Below are positions 34,131 through 45,200 of a DNA stretch of 64,000 bases, piece after piece. How positions within the stretch are numbered: the first letter of the stretch is position 1; each line of letters begins with the position of its first letter. The stretch comes from Euptelea pleiosperma (Eukaryota > Streptophyta > Magnoliopsida > Ranunculales > Eupteleaceae), in assembly GCA_035048495.1 (NCBI GenBank), contig CM068552.1:20834154-20898153 (forward strand). The letters run 5' to 3'. The translations under genes and the position numbers were made by a program. The notes below the pieces were generated by a model. It saw only the letters and a list, made by a program, of their open reading frames with translations, was not told where the DNA came from and searched no databases.

Positions 34131-35239
34131 TATGTTGTACTTAACAAGTATTGCACGATTCTTGAAATATATTGTGCACATTGAAACAAATTGATATAAA
34201 GACCAATATGCATGTGTTTGGACACTTATCCCTATTTTGTTTTCAGTCTCTATCTAACTTTGCTAACTCTAAAGTTCCCTTACCCATTCAAGAACTGATA
34301 TTGCTTCTTATTTGTCATATATATGTAGTGTCCATATTAGTTTAAAATTCGACAACATTTCCCCGCACTTCTCCCTATAGACGTTTATTTTATGTTGATT
34401 TTCATGTCAATCCAACTACCAAAGTAGTTTAGACATAAAAATCAACAAAAAAAATAATATATAAGAAGAAGATTTAAAGAAATAGTACCGAATTTTAAAC
34501 TAACATAGAGACTACATATATATGACCAATAAAAAGCAATATCAGTTCTCAAACTGTCCACACTAGACAATTCAAAGATCACAATATTTGTATAAGCTCA
34601 CATTCATATAAATAATGATCCTTGAACGAGCACGCAATTCTATGTTAACTCATGGAAGAAATAAAGACTGGATCTCGAATAAGATTATAGGGTTCAATCA
34701 GGCCATATACAGTGCATATATGCTGTTCGCAACCTCCTACCTTTGATGGAGTCTTCGAGATCTCATGGTCATGCTAGTGCTTTGTGCCAATGTGAATAAT
34801 ATCAAGCATTTTAACTTTATAAGCTACAACTGAACTTTGATATGTACAAATTAAGACACCCAATGTAGTCATCCAACATCAAGAAAAATTGATTGAGAAT
34901 ATATACAGTTTAATATAAAAAAAGGAAATTAAATCTATATACTTTTTAATGCACCCAACAAAGAACTATATAATACTGCAAGTATAATGCTAACGATGTG
35001 TAATTCAAAAAATAGTAATACTGCTAACAAACAATCATAATACTGCAAGTACAATGCTAACAATCAAAAATTTTGGATTGGTTGGAAGCACACCCAAAGT
35101 CACCACCTAACAAGTTATTAAATTCCATTAAGCCTAGAAGTTCTCTATTTCTTTACGACATATTAGAGAGGAGATGATTCTCTTCTTCTTTACTAAAAAT
35201 ATTATACTCTTTCAATCGAGAAATTTTTGGATTGGTTAG
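34131..35239. other. CACTA 5' non-coding region, no gene
   Basis: AT-rich sequence upstream of the transposase start. At 35063..35130 it contains a first copy of the ATTGGTTGGAAGCA...TCACCACCTAACAA text. This text recurs around the MITE at 35240..35396, so the site was already duplicated before the MITE inserted. Confidence 0.6.
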
Positions 35240-35396
35240 GAGTAAAACTTCTGTCACAACAGATTGCAAATCACGCAATCACAAGCCAATGAATTCTTGG
35301 CACGTACACCTCAAAGCAAAATCACATGATACGTGTCGAGAACTCATTGGCTTGTGATTGTGTGATTTGCAATCCGTTGTGACAGAAGTTTTACTC
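35240..35396. mobile_element. 157 bp near-perfect palindromic MITE
   Basis: Almost the whole element is inverted repeat. The arms start GAGTAAAACTTCTGTCACAAC, with ATCACAAGCCAATGA further in, around a short loop at about 35310. GGTTAG flanks both sides (35234..35239 and 35397..35402). There is no coding capacity. The superfamily is not certain because the duplication is only 6 bp. Confidence 0.75.
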
Positions 35397-35539
35397 GGTT
35401 AGAAGCATTCCCAGAAATCACCACCTAACAAATTATATATAATTATCATGGGTCGGGTGTTCTGGTGACCAACATTTTTGACCAACACCTTGGTGTACCC
35501 TTATAGAGGATGAATCAATGGCTGATTTTTGGTGAGGAT

Positions 35540-35990
35540 GATCTCCTCATCAAAAAGATAACCCCAACAAAAAATCAGCCCATTCAGAAATTTTTAACCC
35601 CGCTAAATGTGGTTTTCAAGTCACACAGTAAAAATCGATGGTCCATACTTCTTCAACTTCTAAACCAGTCTATGAATATTAGAATGATTTGAATTTTTTG
35701 GAATGTGATCTCCTCACCATATAGATCACCCCTACAAAATATTAGTGCATTCTGAAATTTCTAATACCGTCAAATGTGGGTTTCAAGTTAACGGTAAAAA
35801 ATAGGCAAACCATAATTCTTCAACTTTTAAACCATGCTATGAATATCAGAATGATTTGAATTTTTCTGAGGGTGATCTCCTCACCATATAGATCACCCCT
35901 ACAAAAAAATCAATGCATTCCGAAATTTCTAACACCATCAAATATGGGTTTCAAGTTAACGGAAAAAATAAACAGACCCTAACCGACCCT
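35540..35990. repeat. Three-unit tandem repeat, about 166 bp period
   Basis: Units begin GATCTCCTCA at about 35540, 35708 and 35873. Each contains GATCACCCCTACAAA-like text, CATTCNGAAATTTCTAA and GGGTTTCAAGTTAACGG. The last unit is partial. It lies in the subterminal or 5' region of the CACTA element. Confidence 0.85.
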
Positions 35991-36504
35991 AACACCATCA
36001 AATATGGATTCAAGCATGTGCAACCCAAAAACTATCTTAAGTGATTGCAATGCAACTCATTTGCACTTAGAGGAACAGAGAGAGACACTCACTTGGGCTA
36101 GGGTGAGCAATACAAAAGCTAAGCAATGTGTGATGGCGATAGCAGCAAGTGAAAGACGGCGGGGCGACCGAGGGGAGTGGCAACGGACGTGCTTAGAGAG
36201 GGAGAAGGAGAGCTAGGGCTTAGAGGGGCAAATCTATGGTTTGGAGAGGGAGAAGATAGAAAATGAGTTTTGGCGCGCAAGAAAAAATAAGAGAAAATTG
36301 GGTTTATAACTCAAGTTAATCGTGTCAGCTTTTGAAAAAACCGACGCTATATCATGATATCTACGTGAATAGTTAGAAAAACCGACGCTATAGATAAAAA
36401 TATAGCATCGATTTTGGTAAAAACCGATGCGAAATATTTTTCCAAAAAATTTGCATTGTTTTTTCCATAACAACGTGATCACTCCGAAACTAGCCGACGC
36501 CAAA
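35991..36504 (-). other. CACTA subterminal region
   Basis: Contains at least three copies of ACCGACGCTAT or ACCGATGC in both orientations (36340..36440). This is the typical subterminal transposase-binding repeat layout of CACTA elements. Just inside lies a GC-rich stretch (36130..36230) that could be the transposase promoter and leader. Confidence 0.75.
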
Positions 36505-36523
36505 CCCACTTCATCTAGTAGTG
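36505..36523 (-). other. CACTA terminal inverted repeat (right end)
   Basis: The minus strand begins CACTACTAGATGAAGTGGG. CACTA ends define the superfamily. The adjacent 3 bp outside are AGA, but without the left end the target duplication cannot be confirmed. Confidence 0.85.
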
Positions 36524-36533
36524 AGAAGTAAAA

Positions 36534-37435
36534 GATTGACTAAGGGAAGCCCAATCGATTGGAGGTTACTCTACAATCGATTGGACAAGTCCAATCGATT
36601 AGACTATAAGAACCAATCGATTGGACCATACGGGACAGAACACTCCCAATGTACAATCGATTGGAGTTTACTCTACAATCGATTGGACCATCCGGGACAG
36701 AACTTCCAAAGTGAACAATCAATTGGACCTTGAGTAAAATCGATTACAATGATGAACAAAAACCCATCCGTATAGTACAATTGATTGGACTTCGCAGAAA
36801 TTGTCAAATTTCAGATCCAATTTTTGTGCTCCCACTTTCCCATTACTTGCACGACCCTGGGCTTTTAAACTCTTATAAATAGAGCTCCTCTTAAGCTTTA
36901 TTAAATACACACTAATTAACAAGAAGAGTGAGTTTCTAAAGAAGAGTTGTCCATTACGAAGAGGAAAACCCTAATTTCCATTGTTATCATTGTGAGCTTT
37001 TCTCTTCTTCTTAGATCAAAGCTTAGTGCTTGATCTCTACTCAGCCTAGGTTTTCCATCTAGAATCCTAACCTAGTAAGTTAGAGAGTACCAGTGCGTCA
37101 TAACACTATTTGAGTGACTTTGGAGTTCAAGGTGTACTGAATCATTCACCTGCTATAGCGATCGTTGTGTGAGAATTAAGATCAGGGTGTACTGATCAAT
37201 GGTAGGTTTACGGTATAGCAAACTGAACAAGCGGCAAAGGCTTCGTGATTAGGAGGGCGCACATGTGACTCATAGCATTGAGCTAGAGGACGTAGACGCC
37301 CCGGCAGTTGGCCTTGGCTAAGGTTGGATGTTGTATTTGCAACGGTTCTACGTAAGTAACTTCTGTAACTCGTAACTTCTCAGTTAGTGATACTTTCCAT
37401 CTGGACGTGGTCCCATGATTTTCCTTGGCTAAGGT
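36534..37435 (+). mobile_element. Copia-family LTR, 5'-truncated, first part
   Basis: Starts inside the LTR at ATTGACTAAGGGAAGCCC and carries a palindrome array (36547..36790), a TATA-like CTTATAAATAGAGC at 36874, and downstream text up to CTTGGCTAAGGT. It is interrupted at 37435 by element 2 and resumes at 42746. The first several hundred bases expected of the family are missing, and the CACTA terminus lies only 10 bp away. Confidence 0.88.
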
Positions 37436-38947
37436 TGAAAAAATAACCGGTATGTTCTCTTTAATCAGAAATACCAAGAAGGGAGGGGCAATTAGGTTAT
37501 TCAAAAATTAATCTAACTTATCACAAGTTTACTAGTCAAGGTAAGGTGATAAACTCGCATGCCTTAGTTGATTGATAAGAAAGATTATAACAACTGACTT
37601 AAATCGAATATACCTCCGTAGTATATTATTTTTTGGTCATTTGATCTAATCAATAGATTTAGCGGAACAACAATCAAACATCCACAAGACAAAGTTTTTA
37701 CGTAGAAACCTTAGCCAAGGAAAACCATAGGACCACGTCTAGAAGGAAAATTACCTACGCGGCACCGTTGCAAATGCAGCTTCTAACCTTAGCCAAGGCC
37801 TACTACCGATGTGTCCCCGTCCTCTGAATCAACGCCCTCCCAGCCAAGAAGCCTTGTCCGCTTGTTCAATTTGGTACTCCCTAAACTTACCTTTGATCAG
37901 CCACTCCGATCTTAATTCTCAACTCTCCAGCCTTTATTGAAGGTAAATGATTTAGTACACCCTGAACCCTAAGTCGCTCAAATAGTGTTGAGACACACTA
38001 GTACTCTCAAGCTGCTTACTCAAGTATCTATATGGAAGACCTAAGCTGAGTAAGAGATCAAGCTTTTGGCTTTGATCTAGAAGAGAAAAAAACTCATATG
38101 ATATTTATGAGAACTAAAGGCTTTTTGCTTTTTGAATGGACACTCATGATAAATAAACCTTTTTTCTCTATATTCTAATGTGTAAAAGTGTATTTTGTAA
38201 AGCTAGAGAAGAGTTATATTTGTAGAATTCGTAGCCCAGAGTCTATTAGAAAGTGGGGTAAGTTGAAACTAAAATTTTGGATTTGAACGACTTAATCCAT
38301 GTGAAGTCCAATCGATTGTACTTTGGGTCCAATCGATTGGGCTAAGTCCAATCGATTGCCCTAAGTCCAATCGATTGCGCTAAGTCCAATCGATTGATCT
38401 TGTACGGATGAGTTTTTCCTTTGTAAATCCAATCAATCATACATAGTTCAATCGATCGGACTTAAATAAGTTTCTATCCCATAATTTTCAATCGATTTCA
38501 TAGAGGTCTTCAGTTGGTTGGCTTCAATTAAGTTGTCTTGTAGAGTACAATTGATTTCACAAAGGTCTCCAATCGATTGGCCTAAATAGTCCAATCAATT
38601 GGACTTTCCCAAAAGTTAATAATCTTGATTTAGACTCGAGTCTGTCCATGACTAGGTTTGATCATTATATTTTATTGATTTTAAAATATATTCCTATGGC
38701 CACTAAGTCACTTACCTTCCTAATTGAGCATACATGATCTATAACTAACAAATGTGCAGTTACTCAGATGACTCATATCATCAGCTGTCTGATCTTTACT
38801 GTTTCTGTCTTCTAGTCTTCACGTAGTCGGCGAAGTATGCGTACCACAACATCTTCAACACTACACTGGTGCTCGTAGGAAATGTTATATGAATATTTAT
38901 GTCACACAGAATCTTTGCCAAACTAGAATATGAAAATATTATTTATA
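37436..38947 (-). repeat. 3' LTR of element 2
   Basis: 1512 bp, starting TGAAAAAATAACC and ending ATTATTTATA, where the family has CTTTACA or CCTTACA. The palindrome array is at about 38306..38600. It is homologous to 41221..42745. Confidence 0.92.
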
Positions 38948-40300
38948 ATCTCTCCTAATTTCGTAACAAAAATATTTAATAATATAAAATATAAACAAAA
39001 ATATAGAATTATAATCCCACCATCTTACATGATTCACTCACTATCTCACAATCTCTTAGAGATAACAAACAGATAATAAAATAAAAACTTTGATCTGTTC
39101 CCTGCACATTCTGCCATCAAAATATACCATGTAATATCATCGGCAGAAATATATAAAATGATTAAGCATTATAGTGAGTTAATTATGCACATCACAAGTT
39201 AGAGAAATTAGATAAATAATTCAATATAATTTTTTCTCCCTTATCTTATGCATCTACTAGTTTACCTCTATGATTTTTCTTCTCCCCCTTTTTGTCATAG
39301 AATGACAAAAGTAAAAAAATAAGTAGAGAAATAACATGCACAGGATATTATCATGAAACACAAGTGCATCAATATACCAAGTATAAAGACTAAAAGATAA
39401 GCATGAAGTATAGTCTAAATACATCAATGATTTACAACATTAAGAATCAGATTTTTATATATATCGGGGCCATACAAATTTTACCACATCCACTTGAGGT
39501 AGCTCTTTCCCTAGAGACTCACACAAGGAGGCTAACAGTCGATTATATTGTAATTTTGAAATTAACTGAAAGTAGGAACACAACTAATTTAAAGTCATGA
39601 AAAGTAAAAGTTTATTCCTGATTCCCAAAGAATACTAGCTTTGTTACCTCTATCAAATTCAGTCCTAACCAGTGTCCGATCACTATGCATGTGAATAATA
39701 AGTTAAAACTTATGAACATCCACTGACTGTGAATTAGTAAAATAGACTAATTTTTTAAATTTTTTAGAATTTTCTACAATGATCTAGTCTCAATTTACTT
39801 TATATCATGTCCTGGTTCTAAAATTTTTTAGAGTCAATGCCCATCATATTAATAGCAATTATGCAATACACAACTCAAAAACAAAATCCTAACAAGTCAC
39901 AAAATAATTTTTGATTTTTAAATTTTCTATTTTTGTTTTTGAATATATGAATTTAAATAATGCAAATAAATAAAGATATAAAACAAATAGAAAACTATAA
40001 AGAAAATAAAATCCTAAAATAAAACTATACACCCAACTCACAAAAGATATAAAATCATAAAATAGAGAAGAGTGTAAAGAATCACATTTATTCAATCAAT
40101 GGGACAAGTGCCACTAGACATCATAAGGAATTCATTTCAAATAGAATCTAGATTTATCGGTCATTCATTTCTCACCCATATGGTATTATACATTTTAGGT
40201 GGGTTCTTTTTCTTTGTCATTTGTTTAGGCGAAAATGGAGGATTGACATTTCTCTTTTTATTTGTCCTCTTCTTCTAAGCCCTTTGAGTTTGGGTGCCCT
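38948..40300 (-). other. Polypurine tract and 3' non-coding region of element 2
   Basis: The minus-strand purine-rich AAATTAGGAGAGAT abuts the LTR. The block at 39530..39620 matches 14280..14370 in element 1. No pol-like frame is found, so the interior jumps from gag to this module. Confidence 0.75.
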
Positions 40301-40309
40301 TGAGTTGCA

Positions 40310-41165
40310 TAAGGTTTGCAATCTCTCTACTTAAGGCATTTGACTTTTGATGGAAGGCTGTCATTTTATGGAGTAGATCTCCTTGGTTCCCATATGATTT
40401 TCTCTTGGGAGGAACCATGGTATCTCTCCTCTTTTGGAGTAATTTTTACTAAGGTGACATTTACCCCTATAGTAATTATAAACAGGCGCATGCATAGCTA
40501 GTCTGGGTCTAGGATGATCAACCTGTAGTGTAGAAGGAAATTTGACTTTTACAAATTTAGTTCCTGAAGACGATAAAGTATTAACATTATCAACATATCC
40601 AATTCCTCGTTTGTCTCCATATCTTTGTCCCATACTTAGAATCTCATTTAATTTCTTAATGCTTTAAAAAAATATATGGCAAGTCCTTTTTCATTTGAAC
40701 TAGATCAAGTTCAAGTGACTTCCTCTTCTCCAGACATTCTCAATAATTAGATTCAAGAAATTAACTTTGTCTTGAAGGCTAGCTTTCTCTTCTTCAAACT
40801 GTCTAAAAATAGTTTCATATTTTTTATGCTTACTTTCAAAAGACATTTTAGCATTCGTACAAGTTTGGAACATCATTCCAAGAACTTGTTTCTCTCTTAA
40901 AGATATTTCTTCTCTTTCCTAAGCTGACCAACTAGCACAGATAATTTATTATTGTCTAGTTTACAAACAAAATTTTCAGAGTCAAGAAATTCAACTCTAT
41001 TAGTCAATTTCTTATTTGCTTTGGTCATCTAAGACTTTCTTTATATAGCTCTTGATAAGCAGTATAAAGATCACATTGATCTTCACTGTCTGAGTCACTA
41101 TGATTATTCACAGTGAACCCTTCTTTCGATATCTTTATAGTGAAAAGAATGAATCGGTTTTGCAT
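40310..41165 (-). pseudogene. Element 2 gag remnant (coiled coil and degenerate zinc knuckle)
   Basis: An ATG at 41165 lies 42 bp from the PBS and opens a 46-codon frame (MQNRFILFTIKI...) that runs in frame into SDSEDQCDLYTAYQELYKES, the acidic start of the gag coiled coil. After a TGA at 41025 the coil continues in broken frames (about 40690..41020). 40361..40633 then carries NYYRGKCHLSKNYSKRGE, a decayed CCHC knuckle. The N-terminal gag domain seen in typical Copia elements is not present between PBS and coil. Confidence 0.75.
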
Positions 41166-41206
41166 GAATCTAAATTCAGGTGATTAAACTTTTTATAGAA
41201 TAACCC

Positions 41207-41219
41207 GCTCTGATACCAA
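41207..41219 (-). other. Primer-binding site of element 2
   Basis: The minus strand reads TTGGTATCAGAGC, a perfect match to the plant initiator tRNA-Met type site. One base separates it from the LTR. Confidence 0.95.
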
Positions 41220-41220
41220 T

Positions 41221-42745
41221 TGAAAAAATAACCAGTCCATTCTCTTTAATCAGAAATACCTAGAATGGAGGGGTGATTAGATTATTAAAAAATTAATCTA
41301 ACCTATCACAAGTTTACTGATCAAGGTAAGGTGATAAACTTGCATGTCTTAGTTGATTGATAAGAAAGATTATCACAACCGACTCAAATCAAATATACCT
41401 TCGTGGTATATTGTCTTTTCGTCTTTTGATCTAATCAATAGATTTAGCGGAACAACAATCAAACATCCATAAGAAATAGAGTTTTTACGTGGAAACCTTA
41501 GCCAAGGAAAACCATGGGACCACGTCCAAACGGAAAGTATCACTAACTGGAAAGTTAAACGAAATAAAGATTACCTACATAGCACCGTTGCAAATGCAGC
41601 TTTCAACCTTAGCCAAGGTCTACTACCGATGCGTCCACTTCCTCTGAATCAACACTACAAATCCATGTGCGCCCTCCCGACTAAAAAGCCTTGTCCGCTT
41701 ATTCAGTTTGGTACTCCCCAAACCTACATTCGATTAGCCACTCCGATCTTAATTCTCAACTCTTCAGCATTTGCTGAAGGTGAAGGATTTAGTACACCCT
41801 GAACCCTAAGTCGCTCAAATAGTGTTAAGACGCACTAGTATTCTCAGGCTGCTAGGTCAAGTATCTATGTGGAAGACCTAAGCTGAGTAAGATATCAAGT
41901 TTTTGGCTTCTCTAGAAGAGAAAAAACTCACAAGATATTTATGAGAACTAAAGGCTTTTTGCTCTTCGAATGGACACTCTTGATAAATAAAACTTTCTTC
42001 TCTGTATTTCAATATGTAGAAATATATTGTGTAAAGCTAGATAAAAGTTACTATTATCAAATTCGTGGCCTAGAGTCTATTAAAAAGTGGGGTAAGTAGA
42101 AACTAGAATTTTGGATCTGAAAAGACTCAATCTGTGTGAAGTCTAATCGATTGTACTCTGGGTCCAATTGATTGGTCTTGTATGAATGGGTTTTTCCTTC
42201 GTAAATCCAATCGATTGTACATAGTCCAATCGATCGGACTTAAATAAGTTTTTGTCCCGTAAGTTCCAATTGATTTCACAGAGGTCTCCAATCTATTGGC
42301 TTCAATTAAGTTCTGTCTCGTCGAGTCTAATCGATTTCACAAAGATCTCCAATCGATTGGGCTTTGTCCAATCGATTGGCCTAAATAGTCCAATCGATCA
42401 AACTTTTCCAAAAGTCAATAATCTTAACTTAGACTCGAGTCTGTTCATGACTAGGTTTGACCATTATATTTTATTGATTTTAAAACCTATTCCTATAGCC
42501 ACTAAGTCACTTACCTTCCTCATCGAGCGCACACAATCTATAACCGACAAATGGACAGTTATTCAGATGACTCATGTCGTCAACCGTCTGATCCTTGCTA
42601 TCTGTCTTCTAGTCTTCATGTAGTCAGCGAAGTATGCGTACCACAACATCTTCAACACTACACTGGTGCTCGTAGGAAATGTTACATGAATATTTTATGT
42701 CACACAAAATCTTTACCAAACTAGAATATGAAAATATTCTTTACA
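41221..42745 (-). repeat. 5' LTR of element 2
   Basis: 1525 bp, starting TGAAAAAATAACC and ending ATTCTTTACA. The palindrome array is at about 42140..42410. It is the partner of the 3' LTR at 37436. Confidence 0.93.
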
Positions 42746-43022
42746 AAAGTTTTCACGTAAAACTCGCATGTGTTATGTGTTGATTGTTTATCTTTTGCAT
42801 CTTGTTTAAATTATTACAAACGATACAGATATCACGGATATATATTCGATCTACGTCGATTGTGATAATTACATTCTGATCAATCAACTATTTTTATATT
42901 GTGGCATGCGATTTTATTTTTCCTAGTAAGACCAGGATATTGTGTTAGGTTAAAGAGAATTTTAATACCTAATCAACCCCACCTTTTAGGTATTTTGAAT
43001 AAAGAGAACGGATTGAATTTCA
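42746..43022 (+). mobile_element. Copia-family LTR, 5'-truncated, second part
   Basis: Resumes the LTR interrupted at 37435, with TTTCACGTAAAACTCGC, and runs to the LTR end GGATTGAATTTCA. Text such as GGCATGCGATTTTAT and AAAGAGAACGGATT matches the 3' end of the other plus-oriented family LTRs. Confidence 0.85.
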
Positions 43023-43166
43023 TTATGAAACGGTTCGAAACCATTGCAAAGAATTACTTTGAAACAGTTTATAATCATTGCTAATTTGAGATCTGCAACG
43101 GTTCATAACTGTTGCAAATTTGTTTTCTTTCGTGTCAACTTAACACAGATCGGAACAGCTGTTAAG
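43023..43166 (-). mobile_element. CACTA-type terminus, inner part
   Basis: Repeats of AACGGTTCNNAACCNTTGCAAA in alternating orientation form a subterminal repeat field. It continues after the solo LTR at 44232. No transposase is visible. Confidence 0.6.
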
Positions 43167-44231
43167 TGAAATTTCATAGTCCGTTCTCTTTTACTCAAGA
43201 ATACCTAGAAGGGGGGGTGTGATTAGGAATTCAAAAATTAATCTAACCCATCACAAATTTATTAGTCAAGGTACGGTGATAAACTTGCATACCGTTGTTG
43301 ATTGATAAAAGGATTATCACAACCGACTCAAATCAAATATACCTCCGTGGTACATTGTTTGTTCGTTGTTTGAATTAATCAATACAATTAGCGGAACAAT
43401 CAAACATCTATAAGACAAAGAGTTTTTGCGTGAAAACCTTAACTAAGGAAAACTACGGGACCACGTCCAAACGGAAAATATCACTAACTAAAAAGTTAAA
43501 CGAAGCAGAAGTTACCTACGCAGTACCGTTGCAAATGCAGCTTCCAACCTTAGCCAAGGCCCACTACCGATGCATCCATGTTCTCTGAATCAACACTACA
43601 ATTCCACGCTCGCCCTCTCAATCAAGAACCTTGTTCGCTTGTTCAGTTTGGTACTCCCCAAACCTACATTCGATTAGCCACTCATATCTTAATTCTCAAC
43701 TTTTCAACCTCTGCTAAAGTTTATGTTCTATAGTGTCCAATCGATTGATCAGGAAGATCCAATCAATCAGACTCAGAATGAGTTCTATCAGTAGAGTCCA
43801 ATCGATTGATTAGGAGAGTCCAATCGATCAAACTTTGAAACAGTTTATGTTCCATAGGGTCCAATCGATTGCTGAGGAAGATCCAATCGATTAGACATAC
43901 CCCTATAGTCAAATTTTTTACTAGACTCGGGTCTGTCCTTTGACTAAGTTTGACAATTATATTTTATTCATTTAAAAACTATTCCTATGGCCACTAAGTC
44001 ACTTACCTTCTTAGGCAAGTGCACACGATATTTAATGGACAGTTACTCAGATGACTCATGTCATCAATCGTCTGATTTTTAATGTCTCTATCTTTTAATC
44101 TTCACGTAGTCAGCGAAGTATGCATACCACGATATATTCAATGCTACACTGGTGCTTGTAGGAACGGTTACAAAAATATTTTGTATCACACAAAATCTTT
44201 GCTAAATTAGAATATGAAATTATTCTTTATG
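43167..44231 (-). mobile_element. Solo LTR of the Copia family (short variant), TSD TTAAG/CTAAG
   Basis: 1065 bp from TGAAATTTCATAGTCCG to TTCTTTATG, with flanks TTAAG and CTAAG (one mismatch). It is shorter than the others because of an internal deletion between the AACCT block at about 43710 and the palindromes at 43738..43905. It sits within the CACTA-type terminus. Confidence 0.88.
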
Positions 44232-44236
44232 CTAAG

Positions 44237-44334
44237 GTATTTTGTAATGGTTTTAAACCGTTGTAAACAAATTTGAAATGCTACTTTTTGCAACGGCCCA
44301 AAATCGTTGCAAATCAACAAATTTGGTGTAGTGA
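44237..44334 (-). mobile_element. CACTA-type terminus, outer end
   Basis: The minus strand begins CACTACACCAAATTTG, followed by GCAACGATTTTGGGCCGTTG and GGTTTAAAACC-type subterminal inverted repeats. It is a different CACTA family from the one ending at 36523. Its left terminus was not identified. Confidence 0.7.
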
Positions 44335-44872
44335 GAATTTGGTATTTTACATTAAAAACTTATTGTTTTTTTTTTTTGCATTATTCTCCAAACCTAAGTC
44401 TCTACTAAGTCAGGAAAATGAATGTTGAACACCACCTAAATATTTTAACATTATCTTAGTCTGTAAGTGCTCTAAGTTAAATCACATATGGTCAACTAAG
44501 CATAAAGGTAGGGTCTACTAACATCATGTTACTAGGTCACTAACCATCCTAGGAATGTGGTGGCGTGAGGTCTACTAGTTTGCTTTTGATCATCGAAAGC
44601 CTTCAAATCACCGAGTTTCATGCTTTGTCTTCTCATAGATATTTAGACCAACACTTCAACATACAACATACAGTCTGACTTAAAAGGGTTGACATGAAAT
44701 TTGCCAACACCAACATACACCTTTTATGCACAACATAAAAAACACAATTGATATAGGGAAGAGAATCTGAATTTAGAGAACTAGAGTCACCCTGCATGGA
44801 CTGGATCCTGTACATATGTAGTTTCTCTCAACCACCTTGTTATTTGAAGTGCAAGAAGATTCATCAGAAGCG
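44335..44872. other. No gene recognised
   Basis: AT-rich sequence with a poly-T run at about 44371. No coding frame or repeat was recognised. Confidence 0.5.
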
Positions 44873-45200
44873 ACCGGTTACAGGACACAATATGAGCCAA
44901 GTGACACACTCTTAGAAGACATTGACCGTATGGATGTTTGTCCAATCCCTAGGTGGACCCACAAACCAAAAATCAGCCTGATTAGTGATTTCGAGGCGTT
45001 GGATCTTTGTACCTCAAATACTGCTGATCAAATTCCCACAGTTTGAGGTCAACCCATGAAAATGAGTCCCATCCAAAGCCTAGAAATCACTAATCAGGCT
45101 GATTTTTGGTTTGTGGGTCCATCTAGGGATTGGACAAACATCTATACTGTCAAGTCCTTTAAGAGTGTGACACGTGGCTCATATTGTGTCCTCTAACTGG
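44873..45200. mobile_element. 328 bp inverted-repeat MITE (complete family copy)
   Basis: The arms begin CCGGTTACAGGACAC and CCAGTTAGAGGACAC (reverse complement). They continue through ACAATATGAGCC, GACCGTATGGATGTTTG, TCCAATCCCTAGGTGG and AAAAATCAGCCTGATTAGTG for about 130 bp per arm, with a short non-palindromic centre. It is homologous to 2740..2872, to the core of 3990..4610, and to 56290..56575. Confidence 0.85.

Larger units (their letters stand above)
27340..36523 (-). mobile_element. CACTA (En/Spm-like) DNA transposon, nested and 3'-incomplete
   Basis: The right terminus CACTACTAGATGAAG (minus strand) ends at 36523. Subterminal repeats AACCGACGCTATA and close variants follow at 36300..36500. 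The transposase gene starts at 34130 on the minus strand and can be followed to 27340 through two insertions (32300..33833 and 28781..31389) and one intron. The left terminus and the second CACTA gene were not found. Confidence 0.85.
37436..42745 (-). mobile_element. Copia-family element 2, pol-less, 5.31 kb, nested in a family LTR
   Basis: LTRs at 37436..38947 and 41221..42745, interior 2.27 kb, PBS and polypurine tract in place, minus strand sense. AAGGT (37431..37435) and AAAGT (42746..42750) flank it, one mismatch apart. The interior codes only for a gag remnant, with no protease, integrase or reverse transcriptase. It would need enzymes from a relative such as element 1. Confidence 0.92.
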
